From UBA11612 sp965228575 (GTDB lineage Bacteria; Pseudomonadota; Alphaproteobacteria; Rhodospirillales; Rhodospirillaceae), in assembly GCA_965228575.1 (NCBI GenBank), contig CBDDHW010000067.1, positions 124,001-188,000 of the forward strand: 64,000 nt of DNA. Reading direction: 5' to 3'. Shown one piece after another: positions 36,725-45,961 of this stretch; the stretch's first letter is position 1; every line of letters begins with the position of its first letter. Under the pieces are notes generated by a model, which saw only the letters and a program-made list of their open reading frames with translations, was not told where the DNA came from and did not search any database. The position numbers and the translations under genes are program-made.

Positions 36725-38002
36725 CTACTGTATTAGAAACGTGTTCCAGGCAAGCTGTTTTACAGGTGAGCCGACGAGCTCTTCGATCTCGTCAGGTGTT
36801 GTGTCCGGGAATTTTCTGAGATGAAATTCTTCCGGTTCGACAGTAAGATTTGACCGAATACTCGCCTCTTGACCTCCAGCCGCATGGGATCGGCAAAGCG
36901 CTGTGAGGTGCTCGCATAGCGAAAATGAACTCACGTGATTTGACATATCGCCATCCCATAGCTTCGCGGCTTTGACTGCCGTGACGACGTCTTGTGGTGA
37001 TTCCGCCATTGTATGCATTTCGGATGATATTCCGTGGCCCCCTTGGCCAATGCGCACTGCGGGGACGCCTGCCATAAATGCATCGAGACCGGTGGTGCAA
37101 CTGCTCACGTAGACGATTACTCCGGAGGACTCTAGGGCGTCATATATAGAGGCGCTTTTATCTATCGAAATATTTGGTTGCGAAAATTTCCAAACCGACC
37201 CGTTTTCCGCCGGATGAGTGCGCAGAACAATCTTCCGGTCTGGAAAAGCGTCTGCGAGCGCTAAAACGGATTGGTATGTCCTTTCAATGTACGTGCTTTC
37301 CTGAATTATTGCTCCGCGGGTTATCTGCGCGCGGTGTTCACCAGCCGAACTTTTTAAGGACGGACCGACTTTCAAAATACGGGCTACGGCATCGGAGAAA
37401 GATATATTGGCCGCGTTGATGCAGCCGGTATAGGTGCACACGAGAATATCATTGCCAGAAGACTTCTTGTAGGACAGCTCGCGGGGTGAGCCGGTGACCG
37501 TAGGTGTAACGGGAAAGGGAAACGCATTGACGTAGTCCGGCCCCTGGGCGCAGATAATGTCTGCCAGACCCGCGGCTTTTGGATCGGTAAAGGCCTCGAG
37601 GTAGGGGGTGTGCCCTTTAATTCCGAATACCTCCTCATCCATTCCAGCAACGAGGTGGCCGGCCTTGATCGCCATAATCATCATGTTGCGGTCAAAATGC
37701 CCCATCGTTTTCGTCAATACGATCCCTGGCGGGAGATTTGGGAGCCAGTGGTACAACAGCCAGGTGGGACCTAGGATTGTTGAAATTCCATATTTGCGGG
37801 CCTCCGCTGCGATTTTCGCCCGCCCGCGCAACTCGCGACCTTTGACCTCAACAAGCAAATAAAGAATTGGGTGAATCTTGCGAGCCGGTTTCTCATAATT
37901 TTTGAACTTCACTACCTCGCGTTCATCGTTGGCTTTGATATCGGCGTGGACCTTGTCAAACTCAGCGACGAGGCGATCGGTGTCGTATTTCGAAAAATCC
38001 AA
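36725..38002 (-). CDS. Surface carbohydrate / capsule polysaccharide biosynthesis protein
   Basis: The 425-residue protein resembles the TIGR04396-like surface-carbohydrate family with a GT-B-like fold. Visible are LLVEVKGRELRGRAKIAAEA near the N-terminus, LRTHPAEN, and a C-terminal nucleotide-binding-type stretch YVSSCTTGLDAFMAGVPAVRIGQGGHG. The donor sugar and polymer are unknown. The assignment is from overall pattern and moderately certain. Confidence 0.7.
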   Translation of the reverse strand: MDFSKYDTDRLVAEFDKVHADIKANDEREVVKFKNYEKPARKIHPILYLLVEVKGRELRGRAKIAAEARKYGISTILGPTWLLYHWLPNLPPGIVLTKTMGHFDRNMMIMAIKAGHLVAGMDEEVFGIKGHTPYLEAFTDPKAAGLADIICAQGPDYVNAFPFPVTPTVTGSPRELSYKKSSGNDILVCTYTGCINAANISFSDAVARILKVGPSLKSSAGEHRAQITRGAIIQESTYIERTYQSVLALADAFPDRKIVLRTHPAENGSVWKFSQPNISIDKSASIYDALESSGVIVYVSSCTTGLDAFMAGVPAVRIGQGGHGISSEMHTMAESPQDVVTAVKAAKLWDGDMSNHVSSFSLCEHLTALCRSHAAGGQEASIRSNLTVEPEEFHLRKFPDTTPDEIEELVGSPVKQLAWNTFLIQ

Positions 38003-38191
38003 AGGTCTCGAACCTTTATTGTTGACTGGCTCGCGATGATATTTGGTATCACGCTGATTTAAACATATAGAACGCTAGACTTTATTTAAAGAGTCCGGCT
38101 TCTTCTTCATTAGGCTTTCACTTTTTCCTTCAGAGAGACTAAAAGTGGATCCCCACTATTCTTGTTGTGCCGTGTGTGAGGAAGCGCCGTT

Positions 38192-38812
38192 ATGGAAATA
38201 GCCTGTCTCGATCTCGAGGGTGTTCTTGTTCCAGAAGTTTGGATTGCATTTGCGGAGTTAACGGGGATCGAGGAACTACGTGCGACAACCCGCGATATTC
38301 CCGACTACGACGTTTTGATGAAGCAGCGCTTGGCTATTCTAGAGCAAAACAATCTACGCCTTCCGGATATTCAGGAAACCATTGCAAAGCTCGAACCCTT
38401 ACCCGGAGCTGTAGATTTCCTCGATTGGCTTCGGGAAAGATTCCAGGTCGTTATTTTATCGGATACCTTTTACGAATTTTCAGAACCACTGATGCGCCAA
38501 CTCAAATGGCCGACATTGTTTTGTCACCGTCTTGTTACAGATGAAGACGGCAAAATTACCGACTACAAACTGCGACAGCCCGATCCCAAGCGCGCGTCTG
38601 TTATGGCATTGCATTCGCTGAAGTACCGGGTCATCGCCGCGGGTGATTCATATAACGACACCACGATGCTCAGCGAGGCGGAGGTGGGGATTCTTTTTCA
38701 TGCACCACAAAATGTGATTGATGAGTTTCCGCAGTTTAAGGCCGTGAATGAATTTGACGACCTCAAAGCGGCGTTTGTCGAAGCAAGCGAGAGAAATCTG
38801 AGATTACAATAG
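38192..38812 (+). CDS. thrH: Phosphoserine phosphatase / homoserine phosphotransferase ThrH
   Basis: The 206-residue HAD-family enzyme closely matches Pseudomonas ThrH in sequence pattern: ACLDLEGVLVPE, ATTRDIPDYDVLMKQR, FQVVILSDTFYEFS, LRQPDPKRASV, RVIAAGDSYNDTTMLSEA and FHAPQNVI. Nucleophile Asp and acid-base Asp/Glu appear as DLEG. The near identity of long segments makes this a firm call. ThrH dephosphorylates phosphoserine and can transfer phosphate to homoserine. It is a single gene here. Confidence 0.95.
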   Translation: MEIACLDLEGVLVPEVWIAFAELTGIEELRATTRDIPDYDVLMKQRLAILEQNNLRLPDIQETIAKLEPLPGAVDFLDWLRERFQVVILSDTFYEFSEPLMRQLKWPTLFCHRLVTDEDGKITDYKLRQPDPKRASVMALHSLKYRVIAAGDSYNDTTMLSEAEVGILFHAPQNVIDEFPQFKAVNEFDDLKAAFVEASERNLRLQ

Positions 38813-38886
38813 GCGATCCGATATTAAAAATTGCGGATCGTGGCGGTGTCTAAATTTGCTTTCGGGCCTTGATTTGCACTTGCATA

Positions 38887-39462
38887 TTATTTTTTGAAAG
38901 CCAACGTCACTGTACCAATTTCAATACCAAATTTTGACACCTTGGCCCGATTCAGCATCACACCGTCCGGCTGAAGATACATGCGATCGTCAAAATGCAC
39001 TTTATATGTGCGACCACCGACCTTTAGGTTGAAGTCGTATTCCCATCTTAAAGCATTGCCGCGCCGCGTGCCGACTGCATGGCCGATAACACCGTCTGCG
39101 GTTCCGCGATAATTAAATTCGTCTACTTTTTCGATGCGCCATATACGCGTTTCTTTCTCGCCATCTGAGTATTGAAAGCGTTCGTCGAGGGTGAGGACTC
39201 CATCGTCCCACGTTCCGTAAATATCGACGGTAAACTGCCGGCGCAGAGTGCCGAACCGGTCCTCGAACACCCCCCAAGCTTCAATATACCCATTGAAGTA
39301 CTCTTCGATAACGAGCTCCGGATGATCTATTGCGTGGTTTTCAAGGGACATAGACGTGCACCCGGCGAGCATGAAGGTGATCATTGAGGCCCAAAATATT
39401 TTTAAGAGACGGGATCTCAACTGCAGGGCCTCCTTCTGCTTTTTCCAAGATTCGAGCTTCAA
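38887..39462 (-). CDS. DUF3833-type lipoprotein
   Basis: The 191-residue product has a lipoprotein signal MITFMLAGC preceded by a basic N-terminus. The body matches DUF3833: PELVIEEYFNGYIEAWGVFEDRFG, FTVDIYGTWDDGVLTLDERFQYSDGE, TRIWRIEKVDEFNYRGTADGVIG and the end FDDRMYLQPDGVMLNRAKVSKFGIEIG. Function is unknown. It follows the SDR gene at 39481 on the same strand, 18 nt apart. Confidence 0.85.
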   Translation of the reverse strand: MKLESWKKQKEALQLRSRLLKIFWASMITFMLAGCTSMSLENHAIDHPELVIEEYFNGYIEAWGVFEDRFGTLRRQFTVDIYGTWDDGVLTLDERFQYSDGEKETRIWRIEKVDEFNYRGTADGVIGHAVGTRRGNALRWEYDFNLKVGGRTYKVHFDDRMYLQPDGVMLNRAKVSKFGIEIGTVTLAFKK

Positions 39463-39480
39463 TTTTTTGGATGGCGAACA

Positions 39481-40257
39481 TCAGAACGGTATTTTCATTC
39501 CGTCCCATGCGAATAAGCATCCGGAATCGTCCGGCGTAAGTGCATCGATAACCTTGATCAAATGTTCGGCTGAATTAAGCGGGGACTTTAATTTGTTTTT
39601 CGCCACATTTCGTTGAAAGGGTTTTGAGAGATCGGTGTCCACAGTGCCAGGATGGAGAGCGGCGCAAATCGCTGCGGGGTTTTTCCGTGCAAGTTCTATC
39701 GAAAACGTACGGACCAGCATGTTTAGGGCAGCTTTAGAGGCGCGGTAACTGTGCCAGCCGCCTAGATAATTGTCTTCAATGCTTCCGACGCGCGCAGATA
39801 ATGCGGCGAATACAGATTTTTTGCGCGTTGATAACAACGGTAGAAAATGTTTAGCGACCAGGGCTGGGCCGATCGCGTTTATTCTGTAAACGTAATCCAG
39901 GGCGTTCGCATCTAAGGCACGCCAGGTTCTTTCCGGTTGTACCTGCGCCCCCCGGTGAAGGACCCCGGCTGCAACAATCACTAAATCAAGGGTTTTAAGC
40001 TCGTCTTCAATACATCTCGCCGCAGCTTCGATAGATCCTTCATCCTCCAAATCTAAGTGAAGGGATAAGATGTTAGCAGCGTGTTCGTTGGAAGGCCGCC
40101 GCGATAACGAGACAACACGTGCCACGTTTTCGGTGTCAGCAAGCCTCTCAACCAGGGCTCGCCCCAAACCTCCAGACGCCCCGACAACCGCGACATTGAT
40201 ATCCGAGCCGAAAGAACCCAGCGCCGGATGTGTTGATTTGCCTAGGGAATCGAGCAT
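39481..40257 (-). CDS. SDR family protein, C-factor-like
   Basis: The 258-residue SDR has VVGASGGLGRALVERL, VIVAAGVLHRG (in place of NNAG), LSARVGSIEDN and the catalytic YRASK. The compact size and ending resemble CsgA/C-factor-type SDRs. The substrate is unknown. It is first in a two-gene run with the DUF3833 lipoprotein. Confidence 0.85.
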   Translation of the reverse strand: MLDSLGKSTHPALGSFGSDINVAVVGASGGLGRALVERLADTENVARVVSLSRRPSNEHAANILSLHLDLEDEGSIEAAARCIEDELKTLDLVIVAAGVLHRGAQVQPERTWRALDANALDYVYRINAIGPALVAKHFLPLLSTRKKSVFAALSARVGSIEDNYLGGWHSYRASKAALNMLVRTFSIELARKNPAAICAALHPGTVDTDLSKPFQRNVAKNKLKSPLNSAEHLIKVIDALTPDDSGCLFAWDGMKIPF

Positions 40258-40573
40258 TTTGATACCTGGATGGCATGCCCGGGGACGGATATGCCTTGAG
40301 ATTAACGATATTGGTTTCTACGGGGGGCTTCGGACATTAGATCAGTGCAGGTGAGGAATTGGGCCCATTTTTGCCCGATGTGATCCACTACGCGATCAGC
40401 GGCGTACAAACATCAACAAAAGGCAAATACACAATGCTCGTGTGCGCGGGATGCCCGTCCCCTCCGGCAATTCCGAAGCCTTTTGCAGGAGCCGCCAGTT
40501 CGCTTCACTCCTCCTCCCCCTCGCGAAAGCGGATTGGCGGCTCCACGCTTCTTTGAGAAGACATACTTAAGCC
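40258..40573. other. Gene-free stretch with long interrupted hairpin
   Basis: This 316-nt gap has no convincing gene. At 40488-40544 the arms GGAGCCGCCA and TGGCGGCTCC flank a shorter inner pairing (CGCTT/AAGCG) around a C/T-rich loop. It reads like an interspersed repeat or a transcript end for the neighbours. Confidence 0.5.
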
Positions 40574-41455
40574 ATGGTACTAACGACAAAGCGAACCAAC
40601 AGACCTATGGTTATCACTCAGCGCCTATTGATTGTCCTGGTCGCGCTCTACGGTGCGAGCTTTTCGAGTGCGGCGATTGGGCAACCTAGAGGAACCGAAA
40701 ACGCTTGGGAGCTCTCATTGGGTGGAGGGTTTCTGGCGTCGCCAATCTTTGAAGGTGCGAAGTCTTATCAGGTCTCAGCTCTGCCGTCGGTGCGACTCAA
40801 GTATAAGGACATTTTTTTCGCATCTATAGAAGAAGGTGTGGGAGCGAACTTGTTGTCCTCCGAAAACTGGCGCGTGGGCCCTCTGGTTCGCGTCGCATTT
40901 CCGCGCGATGAAGACGGGGGATCGAGCCCGTTTCGCATCGCTGGCAAGACAACAACGGCCCTTCAGGGTTTAGGGGATGTGTCAGCGACGCCAGAGCCAG
41001 GCGTATTTTTAGAGTATCAATGGCACGAGGGCTGGTCCGCACGGATTGAGGGGCGGCACGGCATTGGCGGCCACAGTGGAGCCGTCGGATCTGTGGGGGT
41101 TGCGTACTCTAAGTCACTGCGGCCCGGCGGGCGCGCTGGAGGACCCCCAACGATTTTGTCGATAGGGGTGAGTACGTCTTTTGTAAGCGATAAATATGTT
41201 CAGTCTTATTTTGGCGTGACGCCGACACAGGCTCTTAATTCGGGTTTGTCCGAATTCGATGCGAAAGGCGGACTGCACTCCTATGGAGCCAATGCCTTAG
41301 CCGTTATACCAATCGCGCGGAATGTTTCGTTGACAGCTCTTGCGAACGTATCACGCCTTGCCGGCGATGCGGGGCGGTCGCCCTTGGTTCAGGAGCGGGG
41401 CACCAAGACTCAAGCGACCGTGGGTTTGTTCGCCACCTATAGATTTGGGTGGTGA
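40574..41455 (+). CDS. MipA/OmpV-family outer-membrane protein
   Basis: The 293-residue product has a signal peptide ending near AAIGQPRG. The MipA/OmpV core follows: WELSLGGGFLASPIFEGAKSYQVSALPSVRLKYKD, the repeating strands of a beta-barrel and a terminal aromatic residue (FATYRFGW). The family is involved in peptidoglycan scaffold contacts or outer-membrane transport; the role here is unknown. It is upstream of katG but has its own intergenic region. Confidence 0.85.
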   Translation: MVLTTKRTNRPMVITQRLLIVLVALYGASFSSAAIGQPRGTENAWELSLGGGFLASPIFEGAKSYQVSALPSVRLKYKDIFFASIEEGVGANLLSSENWRVGPLVRVAFPRDEDGGSSPFRIAGKTTTALQGLGDVSATPEPGVFLEYQWHEGWSARIEGRHGIGGHSGAVGSVGVAYSKSLRPGGRAGGPPTILSIGVSTSFVSDKYVQSYFGVTPTQALNSGLSEFDAKGGLHSYGANALAVIPIARNVSLTALANVSRLAGDAGRSPLVQERGTKTQATVGLFATYRFGW

Positions 41456-41576
41456 CATAGGGGCTCCGAATACTTCCCAATCTGCCCAGCTTTAAATTCG
41501 CGCTAGCACTTTAATACTCCGAGAGAGACTTCCGACCCAGGTAAAGCCCGAATCCCAAAAACTTCCAATTTTTACA

Positions 41577-41592
41577 TTAGAATCATTCTTAA
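41577..41592. promoter_or_regulatory. Irr/Fur-family box 1 (imperfect)
   Basis: TTAGAATCATTCTTAA has the TTAGAA-N3-TTCT core of an Irr/Fur-type inverted repeat with one end mismatched. It lies just upstream of the -35 of the katG promoter and is therefore a candidate secondary operator. Confidence 0.7.
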
Positions 41593-41597
41593 TTGTG

Positions 41598-41626
41598 TTG
41601 ACAACGGCGCGGCGCCCAAATATTTT
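41598..41626 (+). promoter_or_regulatory. katG promoter (-35/-10)
   Basis: A perfect TTGACA at 41598-41603 and TATTTT at 41621-41626 are separated by 17 nt, the sigma-70 optimum. Transcription should start near 41633, inside the second iron-box operator. Confidence 0.8.
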
Positions 41627-41629
41627 CCT

Positions 41630-41646
41630 TTTAGAATGGTTCTAAA
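41630..41646. promoter_or_regulatory. Irr iron-control element (perfect) at katG promoter
   Basis: TTTAGAATGGTTCTAAA is an exact match to the Irr iron-control-element pattern TTTAGAA-N3-TTCTAAA. It starts 4 nt after the -10 and covers the predicted transcription start, which is where a Fur-family repressor would act. Confidence 0.85.
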
Positions 41647-41746
41647 TTAATGGAAGCGGGAATTTGACCCCCGAGTTTGGGTGCCAATCCCTCCAGGGTC
41701 ACGTTACTGCGACCTGATTAAACATATAAATATCAAGGAGTTAACT

Positions 41747-44065
41747 ATGTCCACGCCTTCTCAATGCCCCTTTTCAATGGGACAGCCTTCAACCAGCCGC
41801 CGCGGTATGCTTGCCGGTACGACAATGCTCGCGGCGGCCGCGGCGACAACTCCCTTGAGAGCGGCCGCGCAATCCCGCGAGGCGCCCGTTAGCCCAGTGG
41901 GCTCGTCAATGGGCTCGACCGCTGACGGTGGGCACTCGAACACCGATTGGTGGCCGGGTCAGGTCAATCTCAACATTTTGCATCAGCATTCGCCCGCGTC
42001 GAACCCTATGGACGGAGATTTCGAGTACGCGGCTGCGTTCAACGGATTGGACTTCGCGGCGCTCAAACAAGACTTGCGCGATCTCATGACAGACTCGCAA
42101 GATTGGTGGCCAGCGGACTGGGGTCATTACGGCGGTCTTTTTATTCGCATGGCCTGGCATAGTGCGGGCACATACCGTACAGGTGACGGCCGTGGAGGTA
42201 GTGGCACCGGCAATCAGCGTTTCGCGCCGGTGAACAGTTGGCCGGACAACGGAAACTTGGATAAAGCGCGCCGTCTGCTTTGGCCGATCAAACAGAAGTA
42301 CGGCAATCGAATTTCCTGGGCCGACTTGATGATTCTTGCGGGCAACGTCGCCATGGAAACCATGGGTTTTAAAACTTTTGGTTTTGGCGGCGGCCGGGAA
42401 GACATCTGGCAACCTGAGGAAGATATCTATTGGGGTGCGGAATCAGAATGGCTTGGCAATACGCGTTATTCCGGTGACCGCGAATTAGAAAACCCGCTGG
42501 CTGCGGTGCAGATGGGATTGATTTACGTAAACCCGGAAGGTCCAGATGGAAAACCCGATCCCGTAGCTTCAGGACGCGACGTGCGTGAGACCTTTGGGCG
42601 CATGGGCATGAACGATGAGGAGACCGTCGCCCTTGTTGCTGGAGGGCACACCTTCGGCAAAGCGCACGGCGCGGGTGATCCAAAACTTGTGGGCCCCGAG
42701 CCAGAAGCGGCGCCTATCGAAGAACAAGGATTAGGTTGGAAGAACAAGCTTGGAACCGGCAAGGGCGTGCATACGACGACGAGCGGCATTGAGGGCGCAT
42801 GGAAACCCAATCCCACAAAATGGGACAATGGATACTTCGACATGCTGTTCGGCTATGAGTGGGAGCTCACCAAGAGTCCTGCGGGCGCACATCAATGGGT
42901 GCCGAAAGACCTTAAACCCGAACATCTGATTCCGGACGCGCACGATCCGTCAGAAAAATATCCGCCAATGATGACAACAGCCGATCTGTCGCTTCGGTTT
43001 GATCCGATTTACGAGAAAATTTCGCGGCGGTTTCACAAGGATCCGGATGCGTTTGCAGATGCCTTCGCGCGGGCTTGGTTTAAACTCACTCACCGCGATA
43101 TGGGCCCAAAGGCGCGTTACCTTGGACCCGAAGTTCCCGCGGAGGACCTGATTTGGCAGGACCCTGTTCCGGTCGTGAATCATCCCTTGATCGATGACAA
43201 GGACATTTCGGAATTGAAATCGAGAATCCTCGCGAGCGGGTTGTCGGTGAGCGAGTTGGTGTCCACGGCCTGGGCGTCGGCCTCAACGTTCCGTGGTTCT
43301 GACAATCGTGGCGGCGCGAATGGGGCGCGCATTCGTCTTGCTCCCCAGAAAGATTGGGAGGCCAATCAGCCATCACAACTTTCGAAGGTGTTGAAGACTC
43401 TTGAAGATATTCAAAATGACTTTAACGGCGCTGCGAGTGGTGGAAAGAAGGTCTCGATCGCTGACCTCATCGTCTTGGGCGGAAGTGTGGGTATTGAAAA
43501 AGCCGCCGCAAATTCCGGTCAGTCTATCGAGGTTCCCTTCACGCCCGGCCGAACCGATGCATCCCAGGATCAAACCGATGTCGAAGGTTTTGAGGTGTTG
43601 GAGCCTGAGGCTGACGGGTTCCGTAACTATCAAAAGCAAACCTATAAGGTCCCTGCGGAAAACATGTTGGTCGACAAAGCGCAGTTGTTGACGCTCAGCG
43701 CGCCGGAGATGACAGCGCTCCTAGGGGGATTGCGTGTCCTAGGGGCCAATGTCGGGGGTGCGAAACACGGAGTGTTCACCAAGCGCGAAGGTCAATTGAC
43801 GAATGACTTCTTCGTCAATCTTCTCAGCATGGACACGACGTGGGCGCCGGCGTCTGATGCGGGTGAGGTGTTCGAAGGCCGCGACCGCAAAACCGGCGAG
43901 GTGAAGTGGACTGGAACGCGAGTAGATTTGATCTTTGGATCAAACTCTCAATTGCGAGCCTTGAGCGAGGTTTATGCGCAGAGCGATGCCAACGAAAAGT
44001 TCACGCGCGACTTTGTGGCGGCTTGGACCAAAGTCATGAATCTGGACCGCTTCGATCTCGTGTAA
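41747..44065 (+). CDS. katG: Catalase-peroxidase with twin-arginine export signal
   Basis: KatG removes hydrogen peroxide and also has peroxidase activity. The start is ATG 41747 after AAGGAG, giving 772 residues. The N-terminus SRRGMLAGTTMLAAAAATTP (residues 17-36) is a twin-arginine signal peptide, so the enzyme is predicted periplasmic, unlike most cytoplasmic KatG. Two peroxidase halves follow: distal Arg134-Trp137-His138 in RMAWHSAG, proximal GGHTFGKAHG and the Tyr of IYVNPEGP in the Met-Tyr-Trp adduct region. The C-terminal half keeps the fold but lacks heme ligands, as is normal. The upstream region carries iron-box operators, suggesting iron/heme control. Confidence 0.95.
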   Translation: MSTPSQCPFSMGQPSTSRRGMLAGTTMLAAAAATTPLRAAAQSREAPVSPVGSSMGSTADGGHSNTDWWPGQVNLNILHQHSPASNPMDGDFEYAAAFNGLDFAALKQDLRDLMTDSQDWWPADWGHYGGLFIRMAWHSAGTYRTGDGRGGSGTGNQRFAPVNSWPDNGNLDKARRLLWPIKQKYGNRISWADLMILAGNVAMETMGFKTFGFGGGREDIWQPEEDIYWGAESEWLGNTRYSGDRELENPLAAVQMGLIYVNPEGPDGKPDPVASGRDVRETFGRMGMNDEETVALVAGGHTFGKAHGAGDPKLVGPEPEAAPIEEQGLGWKNKLGTGKGVHTTTSGIEGAWKPNPTKWDNGYFDMLFGYEWELTKSPAGAHQWVPKDLKPEHLIPDAHDPSEKYPPMMTTADLSLRFDPIYEKISRRFHKDPDAFADAFARAWFKLTHRDMGPKARYLGPEVPAEDLIWQDPVPVVNHPLIDDKDISELKSRILASGLSVSELVSTAWASASTFRGSDNRGGANGARIRLAPQKDWEANQPSQLSKVLKTLEDIQNDFNGAASGGKKVSIADLIVLGGSVGIEKAAANSGQSIEVPFTPGRTDASQDQTDVEGFEVLEPEADGFRNYQKQTYKVPAENMLVDKAQLLTLSAPEMTALLGGLRVLGANVGGAKHGVFTKREGQLTNDFFVNLLSMDTTWAPASDAGEVFEGRDRKTGEVKWTGTRVDLIFGSNSQLRALSEVYAQSDANEKFTRDFVAAWTKVMNLDRFDLV

Positions 44066-44109
44066 CCGGCGCCGCTAGTCCGGAGCCCTTGGCTTAGTGA
44101 GCTTAGAAA

Positions 44110-44133
44110 CCCCCGCGCCAATAGGCGTGGGGG
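44110..44133. terminator. Intrinsic terminator-like hairpin after katG
   Basis: CCCCCGCGCC and GGCGTGGGGG pair around AATA, 44 nt downstream of katG. The structure resembles the CCCCCGCAC hairpin duplicated around the mobile element, a style shared by terminators in this genome. Confidence 0.75.
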
Positions 44134-44205
44134 TACTGATATCTTTATGGGGAAAAAATTTTGGCTGACAATGCTGGTCGTGTCAGCTCGTGACTAATAT
44201 TTATA

Positions 44206-45138
44206 TCAACCACTGACTTTCCGCTCGACCAAATAGTCTTCGAGCACGAGGAAATCGAAACGTCCATCAAGCAACATTTTTACTGCATCTTCTGGAAACT
44301 CGGCGATCGGTTCACCTGGTCCATTCATTGAGGTGTTTAAAACGACCGCACAGCCGGTGATGTCGTAAAACCTACTGATCATTTCGTAATACCCACCGCA
44401 GTCTTTGGTAACGGTCTGAACCCGTGCCGTATTATCCACGTGAGCTATGGCCGATACACCATCTTGAATCACATCGGCGGTGAACATCATGAACGGCGAG
44501 TCTTCGGGCAATCCTGCGAACCACTCAGACGCATGTTCCCGAAGAACTGAAGGTGCAAGTGGACGCCATATTTCTCGCCCCTTTATCTCGTTGACACGAT
44601 GCCACGTTTCCTTTTGCCGTGGGTCCGCCACAATAGATCGGTGCCCCAAAGCCCGCGGGCCCACCTCCGATCTTCCTTCAAACCATCCTGCTACTTCTCC
44701 TTGCGATATCCGATTAGCTGCCAATGACGGGATGTTATCGGGTGAGGAAAATTCAATGTGATCAGAAAAAGATTCAAGCGTGGATTCGATTTCGTGTTCA
44801 CGCAGGGGAAGCCCTAGATACGGCAGACCTCGCTCGAGAGGATCTAGAATTGCACGTAGATTTCCCATCAAGTTGTGGTACGCCCAAAGCGCGGCTCCAA
44901 CTGGCAACCCGCCGTCGTCACATGCGGGCTCAACAAATACATTGCGAAAAACAGTGTTCGTAGCAATGCGCGAATTTGTCGGGCAGTTGAGCATACAACC
45001 ACCAGAGAGGCACAACTTGTCGGTAGGATGGTCAATGCGCGCTAAAATTTTTTCAAGTTGTTCGACAGCAACCATCATTGTCTCTTCAAACAAATGTTGC
45101 GTGCTTTGTGCTACATCTGAGTTGACAGGAGATGTCAT
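44206..45138 (-). pseudogene. Truncated carbamoyltransferase (NodU/CmcH family), C-terminal part
   Basis: The 310-residue frame covers only the second half of this family, which is normally about 550-600 residues. It has the late Kae1-like segment LCLSGGCMLNCPTNSRIATN and VEPACDDGGLPVGAALWAYH. The YrdC-like domain follows (GEVAGWFEGRSEVGPRALGHRSIVADPR and VVLNTSMNGPGEPIAEFPEDAV). The N-terminal ATP/metal-binding half (HDSSA-type motifs) is missing, and the upstream 140 nt holds a hairpin instead. It is most likely a decayed or partial gene. A functional split protein is less likely. Confidence 0.75.
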
Positions 45139-45171
45139 ACGGTCGTGAACGCCTAAATCCGCCAGCGCTCA

Positions 45172-45201
45172 CAGATGACGAAAAGAAAGACTCGTCATCT
45201 G
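45172..45201. terminator. Hairpin between truncated carbamoyltransferase and COG4315 paralogue
   Basis: CAGATGACGA and TCGTCATCTG pair perfectly around a purine-rich loop of 10 nt. It can end the minus-strand COG4315 transcript before the truncated carbamoyltransferase. Confidence 0.6.
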
Positions 45202-45279
45202 TTGAAAACTCAAGGCAAATCTATATCCGTTGTATTGGTGCCTGGGAGTAAAAATCTCCGAGGAGACCAACGCTGCGGC

Positions 45280-45828
45280 CTAAGGTTCGAGAAGGCGCCA
45301 AGCGGGTTTCTCTGCGTCGGCCGCTTTGTCCTCGACCGTCTCGTAGTAGAGACCTTCGGGAAGTTCTAACTGGGGATTATTGGACATCCTCACGAAGAAT
45401 TCGTACATCGATATTGCGTCATTGTACCAACCTTCGCGCAACCCTTCACCTCGGGGGGTGTTCGCTAGGTCTGCGAAAAAAGTGTACACCGGATATCCCT
45501 TGTATGCCCATTGTCGCTCTCCGTCGTTCCGAAGAACCACCGTCCAATTTCCCACCGTATCGTCGTGCTCATCGGCCCGCACAAAAGGCCAGACAGCGGT
45601 ACATGCCCGATCGTCGCAATTGGTTACTCCAGGCTCATCGCCTTCAAAAATGTAAAGCGGTAGCGAATTGGGAAAGGACTTAAAGATCCAACTGCCGTCC
45701 GATTCTTGAGACAGCGCGACCTCTCCCGGATGCTCTAATTGTTCGGGTGGCTCACTGGCGGCCAATGCGGATACAGCAGTTAGAGACAAAATTGTACTGG
45801 CGAGCAGTGCGGGGATGGTCGTGTGCAT
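45280..45828 (-). CDS. Secreted protein of the COG4315 type (paralogue B)
   Basis: The product is 182 residues from ATG 45828, with a signal peptide ending near SALAAS. It shares with the gene at 20344 a HPGEVALSQESDGSWIFKSFPNSLPLYIFEGDEPGVTNCDDRACTAVWPFV core and the GERQWAYKGYPVYTFF motif. It has a 45-residue C-terminal extension (SMYEFFVRMSNNPQLELPEGLYYETVEDKAAD). Function of the family is unknown. Two paralogues 25 kb apart suggest duplication within this genome. Confidence 0.8.
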   Translation of the reverse strand: MHTTIPALLASTILSLTAVSALAASEPPEQLEHPGEVALSQESDGSWIFKSFPNSLPLYIFEGDEPGVTNCDDRACTAVWPFVRADEHDDTVGNWTVVLRNDGERQWAYKGYPVYTFFADLANTPRGEGLREGWYNDAISMYEFFVRMSNNPQLELPEGLYYETVEDKAADAEKPAWRLLEP

Positions 45829-45961
45829 GACGAATTCTCCAATGACGCAGGTGTCCAATAACGCGATTACAATTTCAGTCTTCCAAAAGCCTATGCGCCT
45901 ACCTGGGTCTTGTCTAGCTCGGGGAGGCGGGTTCGGGTGTTTTGCGATAAAAAATCTGTCG

